Source: Dryomyza anilis
Taxonomy: Eukaryota; Arthropoda; Insecta; Diptera; Dryomyzidae
Reading direction: 5' to 3'
Assembly: GCA_951804985.1 (NCBI GenBank)
Contig: OX638132.1
Location: 88,292,696-88,356,695, forward strand
DNA: 64,000 bases
Part shown: positions 1-10,779 of the stretch, one piece after another
Position numbering within the stretch: position 1 is the stretch's first letter
How the letters are laid out: every line of letters begins with the position of its first letter
Notes under the pieces: generated by a model
What the model saw: only the letters and a program-made list of their open reading frames with translations
The model's database searches: none
Told to the model about the DNA's origin: nothing
Program-made: the position numbers and the translations under genes

Positions 1-470
1 GCCTCCACTCCACGTAATGGCAACGCGAGACGACGCGGCTGTTGAACTCCGTGTACGCGCGTTCGTCTGTTCGTTTGGTTAGTTTAGCAGTTATAAGCGC
101 GCACATTGCAAACGTAATCAAATGTTGCGATTGTTCGTTCTTCTGAGTTGCCAACTGCGCTGTGCTTGTTCTTCTTTTGTTATTTTTGTTGTTGTTGTTA
201 TTGTAGTTGTTGCCTTTTGTTTGATTACGTGTTGTTTGATGTGCGCACTGACGTTGAAGTTGAATGCATCGGTTGAATGTCATGACATCTGCCAAATGGT
301 GCATGTCTTCGCTTTGCAAATAGTGGCAACATGCTGATGTTGTTTATATTATTGTTGGTGCTATTGTCTTTGTTGTTGTTGTTGTTGCAGCAACTGCAAT
401 TAATATCCATAAATAATTGACTTTAAACATTATTAAGTGCTTGACATTGAGCAGCAAGTTTGGGGCCAAA
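1..470 (+). other. Unique GC-mixed segment, possible 5' non-coding exon
   Basis: The first 130 bases are far richer in CpG and GC than anything downstream (for example gacgacgcgg, tacgcgcgtt, aagcgcgcac), followed by GTT/TGT-rich sequence. A donor-like site, AAAG|GTAAAA, occurs at 470/471. This composition resembles a fly promoter or 5' UTR exon, and it would fit upstream of the candidate coding exon at 9340. No TATA box or initiator can be fixed with confidence. The short open frames here (122-337 + and 225-410 -) are GTT-repeat translations and carry no recognisable domain. It may equally be ordinary unique intronic DNA. Confidence 0.2.
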
Positions 471-1404
471 GGTAAAACGTGTTAAATGTTGGCAGTTTGT
501 AGGAGGGTGCGTTGTAGCTGTATTTGTTGTGATGGCGTTGCCATCTGTTTGTTGCAATATTTGCATAGTTAATGCACTCAGCTCATTAAAACTTTGCTCA
601 TTTATAAACTTCATTTGTGTTTTGAAATTTGAAATGCAGTTTGTGATTTATGTATTTTCATTTAAATCCGCAGTGAGTAATTTGACCTTTTTACAATTTT
701 TCGACTTTTTTTTTTTCTCAATTATTTTATATAATTTTTGCAAGTTTTACAAAAAAAAAATGATATATAAAATGTATTATTTTAAAATAATTAATTCATA
801 ATTATTGAAACTTTTAATTTGGTTGATTTTACATATTTTTTGTATAGATTATGTCTGTTTTGTGATAATATAAATTTCCATCAATTTTCAACTCTTACCA
901 ATCACAAATATAAATATTAATGTACATTTTTTTTTTTATATATATTTTTCAATTTTTGTAAATTTTAATCATATAAAATTACTAGAAATAAACTATATTA
1001 CTAAGTTAATAATAATCATTATTTATATAAATTTTTGATACCATTATAGCCAAAAGCATTCTGGTTTTATTAAAAAAAAAAATATCTTGTGGTAAATTGT
1101 TGTCTGACTAAAAGCTTTTATTTTTTTTTCGCTTTCAATATTAATAATGCAAAAAATGTGTCAATAATACATATTAATTTACTGAAAATGTAATTTTCAT
1201 AATTAAAGTAATTAAATAAAACATAGAAAAAAACAGAGAATTTAGAAATACTGTTTATGTCATGCATTGTGTTTATTTTGATTATCGTTAACGATATAAA
1301 ATGTTACCGGTAAATCCCGATATTCCATTTTAAACCATGAATATTAAGCATTTTACCACTTCATAATCTTAAAATTGATAAAATTTTGCGTGCATTTTCT
1401 CTCA
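471..1404. other. AT-rich non-coding stretch, nothing recognised
   Basis: Homopolymer-rich AT sequence without splice-flanked open frames, inverted repeats or recognisable repeat families. The open frame at 460-801 is a by-product of TTT-rich sequence. Confidence 0.5.
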
Positions 1405-1983
1405 ATGTAAACTAAAAACCAGTTGGGAAGGTTAGATCACATGGGAAATTTTAAAGTAGTAGTAGATTTTTAAAGTATAAAAATCACCGACTATAAATAC
1501 CCTACACATATGTGTGGCTACCATTCAAAGTGATATATAGGTGACCAGGGTATACGAATCCTGAAAATAACTACAAACTTTCAATCGCTGAAGAAATTCC
1601 ATTCATTTGATACCCATATTTACAAATGGGTAGGTGTACCGAATTTCGAATTTTTTTTTTTGGGACCCACAAGTCGTATCGTCGGAAAACATTATTAACA
1701 TGTATAACATGTATGATTTCAATATATATTTGACCAAAAAAGTTTACCTAAGCACGTATACAGTAAAATTGATCTGTAGATGTAAATTTGGTATGAGGTA
1801 TTTGAATATAAATGGTCAGATCACAGGTCACAATGTACCGATCTCGCCATTTTTTCGCACATACAGCGTAGGTATATAAGTAATCTAAATTATGAGTTTG
1901 ATTTAACTAACTTTTCAATTGTTTAAGTAGTAGTGATTTCAACAAACAGACAGACGGACAGACGGACAGACAGACAGACAGAA

Positions 1984-2040
<57 letters not shown>

Positions 2041-2178
2041 GACATCGCTAAATCAACTCAGGAGGTCATGCTGATCAAGAATATATATACTTTTCCATAC
2101 CGAAGATGCCTTCTTCTGGGTGTTACAAACGGCGTACCAAACTGAATATACCCTTTCACTCTTAGTGTAGGGTATAAA
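1405..2178 (+). repeat. Dispersed repeat family A with GACA microsatellite core
   Basis: Contains the ordered landmarks gtgaccagggtata, cccatatttacaaatggg, gatcacaggtcacaatgtac, a GACA/GACG microsatellite, then ctgatcaagaatatatatac and a terminal ccctttcactctta followed by gggtataaaaa. The same landmarks recur in reverse orientation at 17640-18360 and 44058-44425, and in diverged form at 10440-10735 and 32990-33150. It resembles a long dispersed repeat common in fly genomes. I cannot assign its class (3' part of a retroelement or a non-autonomous element). The 81-aa and 70-aa open frames inside are not protein-like. Confidence 0.7.
1945..2044 (+). repeat. (GACA/GACG)n microsatellite
   Basis: About 100 bases of tetranucleotide repeat (cagacagacagac with ggac variants). 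It produces a spurious frame of TDRQ repeats. It is an intrinsic part of repeat family A, since a shorter GTCT version sits at the matching place at about 17780-17810. Confidence 0.9.
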
Positions 2179-2244
2179 AATCAAAAGTGTGGGATTCTAG
2201 CTATTACACTCAGGAGCTATTACGCCTATTAAAATTGGTCAATA

Positions 2245-2467
2245 CACTCAGAAAAAACATATAAAATAGTTTTTACTATTAAAATTAGTCAATAGGATAT
2301 TTGTCCGATAAATTATTAACTTAATCGGTGAATCCTATTAAATACTACAAAAGACTTCAAAATGTTTTTGAGTTTGTATGAAAATATTTATTATTTGTAT
2401 ACTATTAAATCAATAACTGTCCTATTGACCAATTTAAATGGGATTTTATGAGTTTTATTTCTGAGTG
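2245..2467. mobile_element. TA-flanked MITE, family B (CACTCAGAAAAAA ends)
   Basis: A 223-bp element with terminal inverted repeats CACTCAGAAAAAA and its complement ending CTGAGTG, flanked by TA on both sides (2243-2244 and 2468-2469). Internal landmarks are tttttactattaaaat, gtcaataggata and ctattaaatcaataactgtcc. TA target duplication points to mobilisation by a Tc1/mariner-type transposase. There is no coding capacity. A partial second copy follows at 2463-2655. Confidence 0.8.
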
Positions 2468-2468
2468 T

Positions 2469-2655
2469 AGGACAATTATTAATTCAATAGTATACAAAAA
2501 TAAATATTTTCATATAAGAACATAAACAATTTAATAGTATTTAATAGTATTTTGTAGTATTTAATGGTATTTACCCATTACAATAATAATTTTTAATATT
2601 GACTAATTTTAAAGCAAAAAAACTATTGATTTTATAGTCTTTTTCTGAGAGTATG
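2469..2655. mobile_element. Partial MITE family B copy
   Basis: Begins within the family (gacaattattaattcaatag) and ends ctattgattttatagtctttttctgagagta, matching the right-hand ends of other B copies (for example 41290-41330). The left terminus is missing. Confidence 0.6.
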
Positions 2656-2795
2656 GTTCCCGAAATAAGACGGCTTTAACAGTGAAAAACGTTAAAACAT
2701 ATAAGATATGATTTTAATATTAATTACACTTATTTTTTGATAATTTTGAAAATATGTTTTTTAAGATATTCCTCAATAAAACGAGAAAATAGCTT

Positions 2796-3703
2796 AGCAA
2801 TGAACATCCCATACATCGGTTGCTGATTTTGACTGCATACTCAGTTGTATTATGTAACGTTTTTAAGAAAATTGAAATATTAGGCCTTTTTCAGACACTT
2901 TTTAGTATCAAAAAATACAGTACCTTACATTACTAGTTTTACCAAAAACTGTAAACGCAATTTATCTTTCAATTGTCGAGACTAATTACATTATATGAAC
3001 AAATACTATTTGCCGATATTTTTTTAAGATATTTGAATTTAAACTCGAAAAATATTATTTTTTTTTAAAACTATTTTTACGATATTTTAGAATTTTGGAT
3101 CTACTGATTTATGGTTATGTAGTACATAGTTCAAGCTAACGATGAAAATTACTAACTTTTTTGTATCGGTTCACATTTTTAAAATATGCCTTTTCAACAC
3201 AGTTTCCGTCAAAAACTGTTTAAATTTAAAAAAAAAACTTGTATATTTTACAATTTACTGAAAAATAGGCATTTTTACCCGATTGTTGAATATGTAATAA
3301 GAATAAGCATACTTTAAATATAAAGTTATGATATTTTTAGGTTACGAGCATTAGTATTTTTTTTTGATAATATCTCGAAAATGATAAAATCTCGAAAAAA
3401 AATCAAGATTTTCCGAGTTTAAATCGAATTATCTTAAAAACGTATTGGAATATTAGCATTCATTAGTATATTAAAATTATTATACATACAATTAAGATTT
3501 TTTTCGTTGAAGTTTTTTTTTTTGGTAAACTATTTTCCACCGATCTATATTTTTTTTTTATTCTATATAGAGGGTGAAAACGGGTTAAAACTCTTTCGTA
3601 ATTTTCTCAAAAATATTACATTATAGGAAAAAACCAAGTATGCAGTCAAACTCAGCACCTGCGAATTATATAGAATTTATGTATGGGATGTCCATGGCAA
3701 TAA
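2796..3703. mobile_element. Dispersed element, family D, with imperfect inverted ends
   Basis: The left end reads aacatcccatacatcggttgctgattttgactgc and the right end is its imperfect inverse, gcagtcaaactcagc through gtatgggatgtccatgg, so the element is bounded by inverted repeats of roughly 60 bp. The interior is AT-rich with repeated taagatatttgaat / aaactcgaaaaa motifs. Partial copies occur at 12635-13075, 16086-16510, 17250-17400, 20380-20720 and 55920-56345. It has no coding capacity, so it is a non-autonomous DNA element of unknown superfamily. Confidence 0.6.
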
Positions 3704-3884
3704 TCGTGTTTGGTACTATATTCCATATAATATGATTATGACCTTTAAAATTTTGAAACAAAATCAGTAAGGACGGTTAGGTCAAATTTTGTAGTAAGGA
3801 AATTGTGATAGCTGGTGAGAGGAAGTTAGTAACAATTATGAAAGTTATAGTCGGTCTCAGCCGAATTTGAAAGTGGTATTATGG

Positions 3885-4028
3885 TTCGTTAGGTACAACT
3901 TTGAGTACAAATATAACACGCACAGCTCTAAATGTTGAGAGAGCTCGGCCTAAGTTCTTATAGGACTGTAGTGCCAAACTATTATTATTATTACTATTAT
4001 TATTATTACTATTATTATTATTATTAGG
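3885..4028 (+). mobile_element. SINE 3' fragment with (ATT)n tail
   Basis: The segment gtacaaatataacacgcacagctctaaatg, then gagagagctcggcc, ends in an ATT/ACT trinucleotide tail (3980-4026). Part of it (acaaatataacacgcac) is shared, in reverse orientation, with the SINE-like element at 13110-13365. A tRNA-derived SINE truncated at its 5' side is the best reading. The class assignment rests on resemblance to tRNA-derived SINEs of Diptera. Confidence 0.4.
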
Positions 4029-4109
4029 TGTCGTTCTCATGTTATGAATAAAAATGTTAAACAAAGTTGAAACTTTTATATGAAATTTTCCTTTAATCAT
4101 TTCGAAATA

Positions 4110-4445
4110 AAGGGTTTTTCAAATGGGACGCTACAAAAGTAGAGCGACAGGGACAGCAAACGACGCCATATTTCTTGCCGCTCTTTTGACATTTCTCTTC
4201 AGTAAGGTTAGCCATTGCATGATGGAAAGATATACAAATTCGAATTTTGGTAGTAAATTTTAATAATTTCGACTCGTTGTTGGCTCGTATATCTTTCCAT
4301 CATGAAATGGCAAACCTTACTGAAGAGAAATTTCAAAAGAGCGGCAAGAAATATCGTTTGCTGTCCCTGTCGCTCTACTTTTGTAGCGTCCCATTTGAAA
4401 AACCATTGAAAAAAACTTTTGTAGCGCTCTTATTGAAAAACCCTT
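4110..4445. mobile_element. Left-end-inverted MITE of the 11.7-kb transposase family (family C), full copy
   Basis: A 336-bp element flanked by TA (4108-4109, 4446-4447) that begins AAGGGTTTTTCAAATGGG and ends with the complement. The arms are long: each carries the outer repeat seen upstream of the transposase at 11731, and each continues into the transposase start (atgatggaaagatatac). Read on the minus strand, the right arm encodes MERYTSQQRVEIIKIYYQNS, the transposase N-terminus. Both ends therefore derive from the 5' end of the parent transposon. Near the right end the terminal motif ttttgtagcg...ttgaaaaacc is present twice. The 95-aa frame at 4247-4534 is a shadow. Confidence 0.85.
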
Positions 4446-4815
4446 TACATAATTGGTTTGAGACATTAATACTATTTTTTACTATTTTACTATTTTTTAC
4501 TATGATATTTATCAAAAAAAAAAAAACTGAGTAAACAGTTTTATTGCCTTCTTATTTTCAGACATTTCATAGAATTATTTTGTGCCATAGGATGTTACAT
4601 GTTTTAAACTGTAGTTTTTTCCACATTTAAGATGTTACTATCAAAAATGTCAACACTATTTCAAATAAAATGCAACACTGTTGCCTGTCACCGGAACAAC
4701 GACGACAGCAACAGTGTCAAGTGTTGCGCATTTTGTTGCCAACTTCGATGCATTATTGTGATGAATGATTTCGTGACCATGGTGAGCATGGCGTCGCAAG
4801 GCACATCGTCAAGTA

Positions 4816-5322
4816 CACAGAAAAAAAAATCATCATCATATTGATGAATTTCATTCTTCAAACCATGATTAATTGTATTGAAGAGATTGATAACTACAAA
4901 CATCAATGTTATGAATGCGTTATCAATTTGATGAATGACCGAAAAAAATGTTCCTCAATATAATGAAATGTATGTGAAGAATATGTTTCATCGTATTAAT
5001 GAACAAATACATAAAATACAAAATACATGTACATCATATTGATGAATGCTGTTCATCAAACCAAATTTCAATCAAAATATTAGTTTTCGTTCATTTTTTT
5101 ACAATACTTTCAAGTTCTCAAATTTAACATTTTTTTGTTTGAAATTTTTTTTTTTAAATTTTCCTTGAAAAAAAAAAAAATTTGTTTTTTCAAAAATATA
5201 TTTTTTTTTTCAAAAATATATATTTCTTAAATATATTTTTTGTATGCAGAATCTGTTAATTGCGGAAAAAATTCATAATATTTATGAATAAAATCATCAC
5301 ATCGAATATTTTTTTTTCTGTG
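4816..5322. mobile_element. TA-flanked MITE, family E (CACAGAAAAAAA ends)
   Basis: Ends CACAGAAAAAAAAAT and the complement ATTTTTTTTTCTGTG, flanked by TA (4814-4815 and 5323-5324). The interior is rich in catattgatgaat/attcatcaatatg motifs. A second copy lies at 35555-36167, and related fragments at 6449-6500 and 36830-37290. Ends and target duplication resemble family B, so the two families may use the same transposase. Non-coding. Confidence 0.7.
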
Positions 5323-5329
5323 TAAGAAG

Positions 5330-5860
5330 CTGCTTGGTGCCGGATTTTGCAGGACGCGCAACTAATATCCGTTCGTTTTTAACTCGATATGTTGTCGCAC
5401 ATGTTGCTGCTGATATATTTTGGTTGCCACTCGAGTTCGGCTTGCAACATACAATTTTAGTATGTGAATTTTCGCCGCTGCAAAGGACTCTCCTTAAACA
5501 TTTATGCGAGTCCTTGCGGTTGCACTTACTGCAATTTGTTGCAGCTGCTCTGTTTGTGGTAACCATTTGCTTTGTTTCCGTTGGGCGCATCCCGTCAAAT
5601 TCCTGCTGACTGTCGTCGTCGCCAACGGAACAACCAACCTCTTGATGATGATGATGATGCGGCAGCGAACGGAAAATCTCGATCTTCATCATTACAAGTT
5701 TTACAACGAACGGCACTTTGTCATTTATTGTTGTGTGTGTGCTGTGTGACAAACGACAATGAAAACGTTGAATACTGCATAGTGTGGGCGTGTCACCACG
5801 GTTTGGCACTAGGTCAAATGGGTGCTGGCTGCATTTCATGAAAATTCCGGTTGCCATATT
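5330..5860. other. Unique island with overlapping open frames on both strands
   Basis: A GC-richer, non-repetitive block. An open frame of about 186 codons runs on the minus strand from 5857 to 5297, and frames of 80-90 codons are open on the plus strand. The minus-strand product contains His and Asp runs from ATG/GTC repeats and a few Cys pairs, but no domain I recognise. It also runs into the family E MITE terminus. Open frames on both strands and no splice signals that obviously bound it favour unique non-coding (possibly regulatory) DNA over a gene. Confidence 0.25.
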
Positions 5861-6531
5861 AAACGAAAAATAACAAAGTGGCCACTAAGCTCGACGCTTT
5901 CTTGAGAATTCGTGTTTTTATGTCTTTCAACAACAGTCAAGGCAATAAAATTGCCATGAATTACACAGTGCACTTGTCGAATACATTATTTTTGTTGCAA
6001 TGTGACATTTCCTAATGCCCAATTTTTCTGTTCATGTATTTGCCTCCGATTTTGTGCCATTTTTCATCAAGTGATTCATAGAATTTAAATCCATGAGTGG
6101 GGTGGGACTCTTTCTCTATTTAGTCGATTGACTTTTATTATTGCAATAAATAGTATAAACACATTTTATGTATTGTAAAAATTGTGCACTAGTTATAGAA
6201 ATATTTGTGGTTCTTAATGTGCTGTAGGATTTAAATTTTTTTTTATTATATAGCTCGTTAGCATTAGTGCATTTTGAGTTGTTTTCATATTTTTTTCGTT
6301 TTAGAAATGAACGCGCTAAATACATCTTTTATAATTTTTTGTGCGCCTACAAGAAATGATTTTTATTTTGATGCTTATTAAATTTATTAAAGCACATTCT
6401 TTAATAAATTAATTTTTATTATTGGGAAGTACATAGGAAAGTAAAATTCTTCAATCTTATGAATTTGAACATCAATATGATGAATTTTTTCTCCAAACAC
6501 CGTTTTCATCATATGGAAGATTTAGTTTATT
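5861..6531. other. Intergenic or intronic stretch with a family E fragment
   Basis: Mostly unremarkable AT-rich sequence. Positions 6449-6500 (cttatgaatttgaacatc, atatgatgaattttttc) match the ends of MITE family E. No gene is seen. Confidence 0.4.
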
Positions 6532-7210
6532 GCACTAAGAAAAAGTCACTTAAAATCCCATTAAAATTTGTCAATAGGACAGTTATTGATTTAATAGTAC
6601 CTATAATAAAAATAAATATTTTCATAAAAATTCATAAATAATTTTATGGTTTAGTCTGATTAATCGTAATCACGATTAATCAATTCGATTATTCGATTAA
6701 TTGTATTTTTTGATTAACCAAAAATACGATTAATCGGTTAATCAGATTTTTTGATTATTCAAAATAACGATTAATCCATTAATCAGAAATATGAGTAATT
6801 GAAATACGATTAATTGTTTTGTGCATGAGTATAAATAACGACATTCTAATTGCTACGCATCAAATTTGGCATTTGTATATTAAATTAAATATTTATTTAG
6901 TAGAAAAACAAAATTTTTGTTTGGATATTTTTGTAGACAGCAATTTCTATGTTTTCAAATAAAAATTATTTAACTTTTGATTAATTGAAAGTTACAATTA
7001 ATCGATTAATCGTATTTTCGGTTAACTGAAAAATACGGTTAATCGAATAATTGGTTAAGCGCGATTGCGATTAATCAGAATTTCCGGTAAAACGATTAAT
7101 CGCACAGCCCTAGTATTTTGTGTTATTTAATAGGATTTACCATTGAATTAATCGTTAATCCTATTTCAATAGTAAAAACTATTAATGGTATCATTTTTAG
7201 CTGAATGTGA
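6532..7210. mobile_element. MITE family B copy split by another insertion
   Basis: The left part (6532-6648, with ccattaaaatttgtcaatagg and acagttattgatttaatag) and the right part (7115-7210, with aataggatttacc and tagtaaaaactattaat) are the two halves of one family B element, separated by the element at 6649-7114. Confidence 0.65.
6649..7114. mobile_element. Nested hAT-like MITE (CGATTAATCG-rich)
   Basis: Made almost entirely of permutations of gattaatcg with internal inverted symmetry, ending cgattaatcgcacagccct. It interrupts a family B MITE. The flanks are ATTTTATG (6641-6648) and ATTTTGTG (7115-7122), an 8-bp target duplication with one mismatch, as expected for hAT elements. The 5' end is degenerate (tttagtctgattaatcg). 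Non-autonomous. Confidence 0.55.
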
Positions 7211-7229
7211 ATTATTTTGTAAATTATAA

Positions 7230-7770
7230 AAAATATATGCTGTTCTTAATCGAAATGAGGCTTGATTTTGATTTTTGATTTTTTTTGTTGAATTTTCTTA
7301 CACTTTATTTTCAGTTTTGCTCAATTAGATTATTTTTTTTTGGTCTCATTTTTGTGTTTACCTTTTGTTTTTTTTTTATTTAGGTTTCTTCGTTTGTGTT
7401 TTTTTCGTTTTTGGTTTGTTTTTATTATTCTTTTGATTCTTTTTTTTTAATCTTTTTTTGCATTTTTGGTTTGTTTTTATTTTTGTGATTGTGTTTGTAT
7501 TTTAGTTTTTGTCTTTACTTTTCTTTTTTTTTGCATTTTTGTTTTTGTTTATATTCTTCTGCTTTTGCTCTTGTGTTTTTGACTTTGTGTTTGGGTTTTT
7601 TCTGTTTCTTATGCATGTTTTTTTTTCTTTTGGTATTTGATTTTGTGTTTTAGGTTTTTGTGTTTTTGTTTTTGCTTTTAATTTAGTCTTTTTGCTTTTA
7701 ATTTAGTGTTTTCGATTTTACTATTGTGTTTTCATTTTTGTATTTGAGTTTTTTGTTTCATGTTCGTAGC
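7230..7770 (+). repeat. T-rich strand-asymmetric tract (GTTTTTG-rich)
   Basis: About 540 bases of T runs punctuated by single G, with very little A or C on this strand. Low complexity, with no coding potential. Confidence 0.6.
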
Positions 7771-9339
7771 TGATGTAAGCGCCCAGATATAGTCTTTTGA
7801 AAGTTTTGAAGATTGTGTGAGAGATGTCACGCCCCTTTGTCTAATCCCGCCCATATATAACATATGTCAGCAAGCTTATTTGGTTTACTTTTTTGTTTTG
7901 TTTTGAATATTTTGGAATTTTTGTTCGTTTATTAAAAAAAAAATAACTGAAATAAAAAATATATTAAAAAAAAAAATAAAAATATTTAAAAAAATATATA
8001 AAAAAACAATAATATAAAAAAATATATCTTTACGGAGATACCAAAATGTCGAATAAAATTTATTCTTTTTATTTTATAAAAAGAAAACATTTTTTTTTTT
8101 GAAAAAAAAAAACTTTACAAAATAATACTGCGCACTTATAGAAACATAATTCTTATAAAATCCAGGATTAATAATATATTCAAAAGTCGTTTTTGTTACG
8201 AGCCCAATAAAAATATATTTCCAGAGAAACATATTGTTGTTCAACTATTAATATGTTCTAAATATCACAAAATGTGTGAAATATTTGACCTGAGTAATAT
8301 GCAAATAAAATTATATTTAGGGCTATAATACTTTACAAACATCTTTTGTTTTCTTAGTATACTTATACTCTCCAAAAATATATTGTTTAAATACTTGTAA
8401 AAAAAAAATACCAATTACCATTATCAATCTGACTACTCCGAGGCATCACAAACATTAAAGTGTTTATTTACACTTGTACCACATATGAATAATATGCAGA
8501 CTTAATATGCGTTCTCAGAAAATAGTTATTTTATGTTCTGATTTCAACGCGTTTCTTTCACTTGATTAAGTTTTTATTTATCTGCAAAACGTCGCATCAC
8601 GTTTGTTGTGATTAACATTATGTTAAAAAAAACCAAGACAAATTCTTCGTCTTTCATATGCAGAAAATGTCGGCCAACGAGTGTCAACTTCGTCCATCGA
8701 CAACTTACTTACAGAATGAAAGACAAGGGCTGCCAAGCATATTTTTTTTTTAAATTTAATTTGGGAAAATATAATTATGTTTACACATCATTATATGTTA
8801 TTACAATCTGACAAGATGTGTTCAATTTTGGTAATAATTGTAATTACGATTTATTTCCAATATACACGCATAGAAAAAATTTGTTTGCAGCAAACATAAT
8901 ATATCTGCAATTGTAAATTTGATATCTTTAAATGGATTTTACTTTTAATTCGAAATTTTTTAAATTATTTTGGTATTCATTTCATGACTTATGATTATAA
9001 TAGTTTATTAACATATTTATTTTAAAATCCTGAAAATTCATTTATGTAACGTGTAACATAATATGTTTGTTGCAAAACATAAATTTCCCCTGCGTGTGTA
9101 TATATGGTAATTTTGAATAATTTGAAAATTAAATTAAAAAACAAAAATAAAAAAATCTTCTGTTATAGTTAAAGAGATCTATTGATTAATTTAAGTAGAG
9201 CCTACTATTTCTATTATTATTATTTAAGTCTTATGCTGTCTATTATTAAGTTTTGCTATTTATTTCTTCTCTTTGGTTTTTCAAAATTTTTGGCTAATTT
9301 ATAATTTTATTTTTTCTCTATCTTTTTCTATACTTTCAG
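7771..9339. other. AT-rich stretch without a gene
   Basis: Includes a fragment shared with dispersed repeat family F (7825-7880, cacgcccctttgtctaatcccgcccata) and A-rich low complexity at 7930-8110. It ends in a pyrimidine-rich tract (ttttctctatctttttctatactttcag) leading into the candidate exon at 9340. Confidence 0.45.
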
Positions 9340-9435
9340 GTAGCGACCATGATGTCCTGCCCCCTTCCCCTGCCATTGCCACTACTTCCTTCGACACTGC
9401 ACGGCGATTTCGCTCCGGTTCATATTGGTGTTAAG
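9340..9435 (+). CDS. Candidate host-gene coding exon (possibly the first coding exon)
   Basis: A 96-nt block that is sharply GC-rich within AT-rich DNA. It is preceded by a good polypyrimidine tract and cag acceptor (9337-9339) and followed by a consensus-like donor, AAG|GTAGG (9435/9436). One frame is open across all 32 codons and both junctions are phase 0. It encodes VATMMSCPLPLPLPL, then LPSTLHGDFAPVHIGVK. The tandem ATGs at codons 4-5 (9349 and 9352) could be the translation start, the preceding codons then being 5' UTR. I do not recognise the protein and assign no function. If real, the next exon is either outside the window or the weak candidate at 63142. The composition contrast and paired splice sites are the evidence. 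A chance GC-rich island remains possible. Confidence 0.45.
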
Positions 9436-10439
9436 GTAGGCAACTATTTTGCTTCATTTTATGTTTAATTTACACATTTTTTTTCAACGCTATTTTTAAA
9501 ATTATATTTTTTCCAATTGTGTTTTTTTTTTATTATTTTTCTATTTAAAACTAAAAAAAAATATGAGAGAATTTTTGTCAGTACATAAAGCTCAAGTGTT
9601 GCACAGTTTGAGGTCTATAAAAATCAGCTTAAAATAGCAAACATTTCAATAAAAATAGAAAAAAATGCATAAAATTACAGCGCCACAAATTAAAGGCAAC
9701 CACAAAAAATTCAAATTATGTTTGCTGCGTAAATTTACGCACGTTTCGTGTGTTGACATTATGGCAAGTGTAACAATGTCATTACTATACACGATATTTG
9801 CAATATGTTTCAAAAGAAATCTTTCTATAAGTCCCACTACCTACCAAACACCCCATTATGCTGTGCAATTGCCATTTTTATTGCGTACAAATTTCAAGAC
9901 CGAATGAATACCTTGCATTTAAATCATGTGCAAGAAGTCGTAAAATTCCGCCAGATCAGTTTTTAATGACACTAAAGCACAGGCTGACGTATACCACACA
10001 CACATACACATTGGAACAGATATTGAGACAGACAGACCGGCGGGATATACTTGCATATGTTCGTGCATTCGTCAGTTTAAAGTGTAAAATAATGATGTCA
10101 CATGGCGGAATTTTCGACTCGTACAATTGTACAAAAAAATGTTGAAAAATGGGTTATGAGGAGAGGGTTTGAAATAATAGTACGCTGAATTTTACTGCAT
10201 ATTTTTGTTGTAAGCACCACATTTCGGTTTGTTGTGGCTTGATGTCGAATGATAAATGATTCTGATATTTATTTTGTGCTCTTGTTATCGTATATCTGGT
10301 ACAGAGTTGCCATATCTTTTTAATACATTTTTGTTTTTGCGAATTTAAAAGTGTATTATGTATGTTTTACGTCTTTATTGAAACGAAAAGCCTATTTTTA
10401 TGGAATTATAAAAATTATAAATGATTTCAAATGGAATAA
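9436..10439. other. Start of the putative long intron, nothing recognised
   Basis: Unique AT-rich sequence. The open frames at 9646-9837 (-), 9665-9907 (+) and 9858-10145 (+) overlap one another and show no domain. Confidence 0.35.
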
Positions 10440-10735
10440 AATTAAAATATGAAGGTTGGATCACAATGAAATTTTTGAAATGGGGAAATTATGATATTTA
10501 GAGTGATGAATTTAGTAAGAATTATGAATTATGTCGGGTCACAGGTCGCAATCGATCGATCACGCCCATTTTCAATCCCAGACAGCATAGATGTATAAGT
10601 AATCTATTTTTGGAGTTTCATTGATGTAGCTCTTTGAGTTTTACTGTAAATGTGATTTCAACCGACAGACTTTTTAATTGTTAAAAACGGCGCACCGAAC
10701 TGTATATATCCTTTCACTCTTATGTAGAGTATAAA
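10440..10735 (+). repeat. Diverged copy of repeat family A
   Basis: Shares ggttggatcaca, gggtcacaggtcgcaat, gatgtataagtaatct, aaaacggcgcaccgaactgtatatatcc and tttcactctta with 1405-2178, but the GACA microsatellite is reduced to a single accgacagac. Confidence 0.6.
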
Positions 10736-10779
10736 TATTTTCCGAGCGTATTTTTACAATTTTGAAACTTAAATATTAC

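Noticed and set aside
1933..2145. 70-codon frame rich in TDRQ
   Set aside because: It is the GACA microsatellite inside repeat family A.
4247..4534. 95-codon frame across the 4.1-kb MITE
   Set aside because: It is the complement-strand shadow of the MITE right arm. The meaningful frame there is the short transposase N-terminus on the minus strand.
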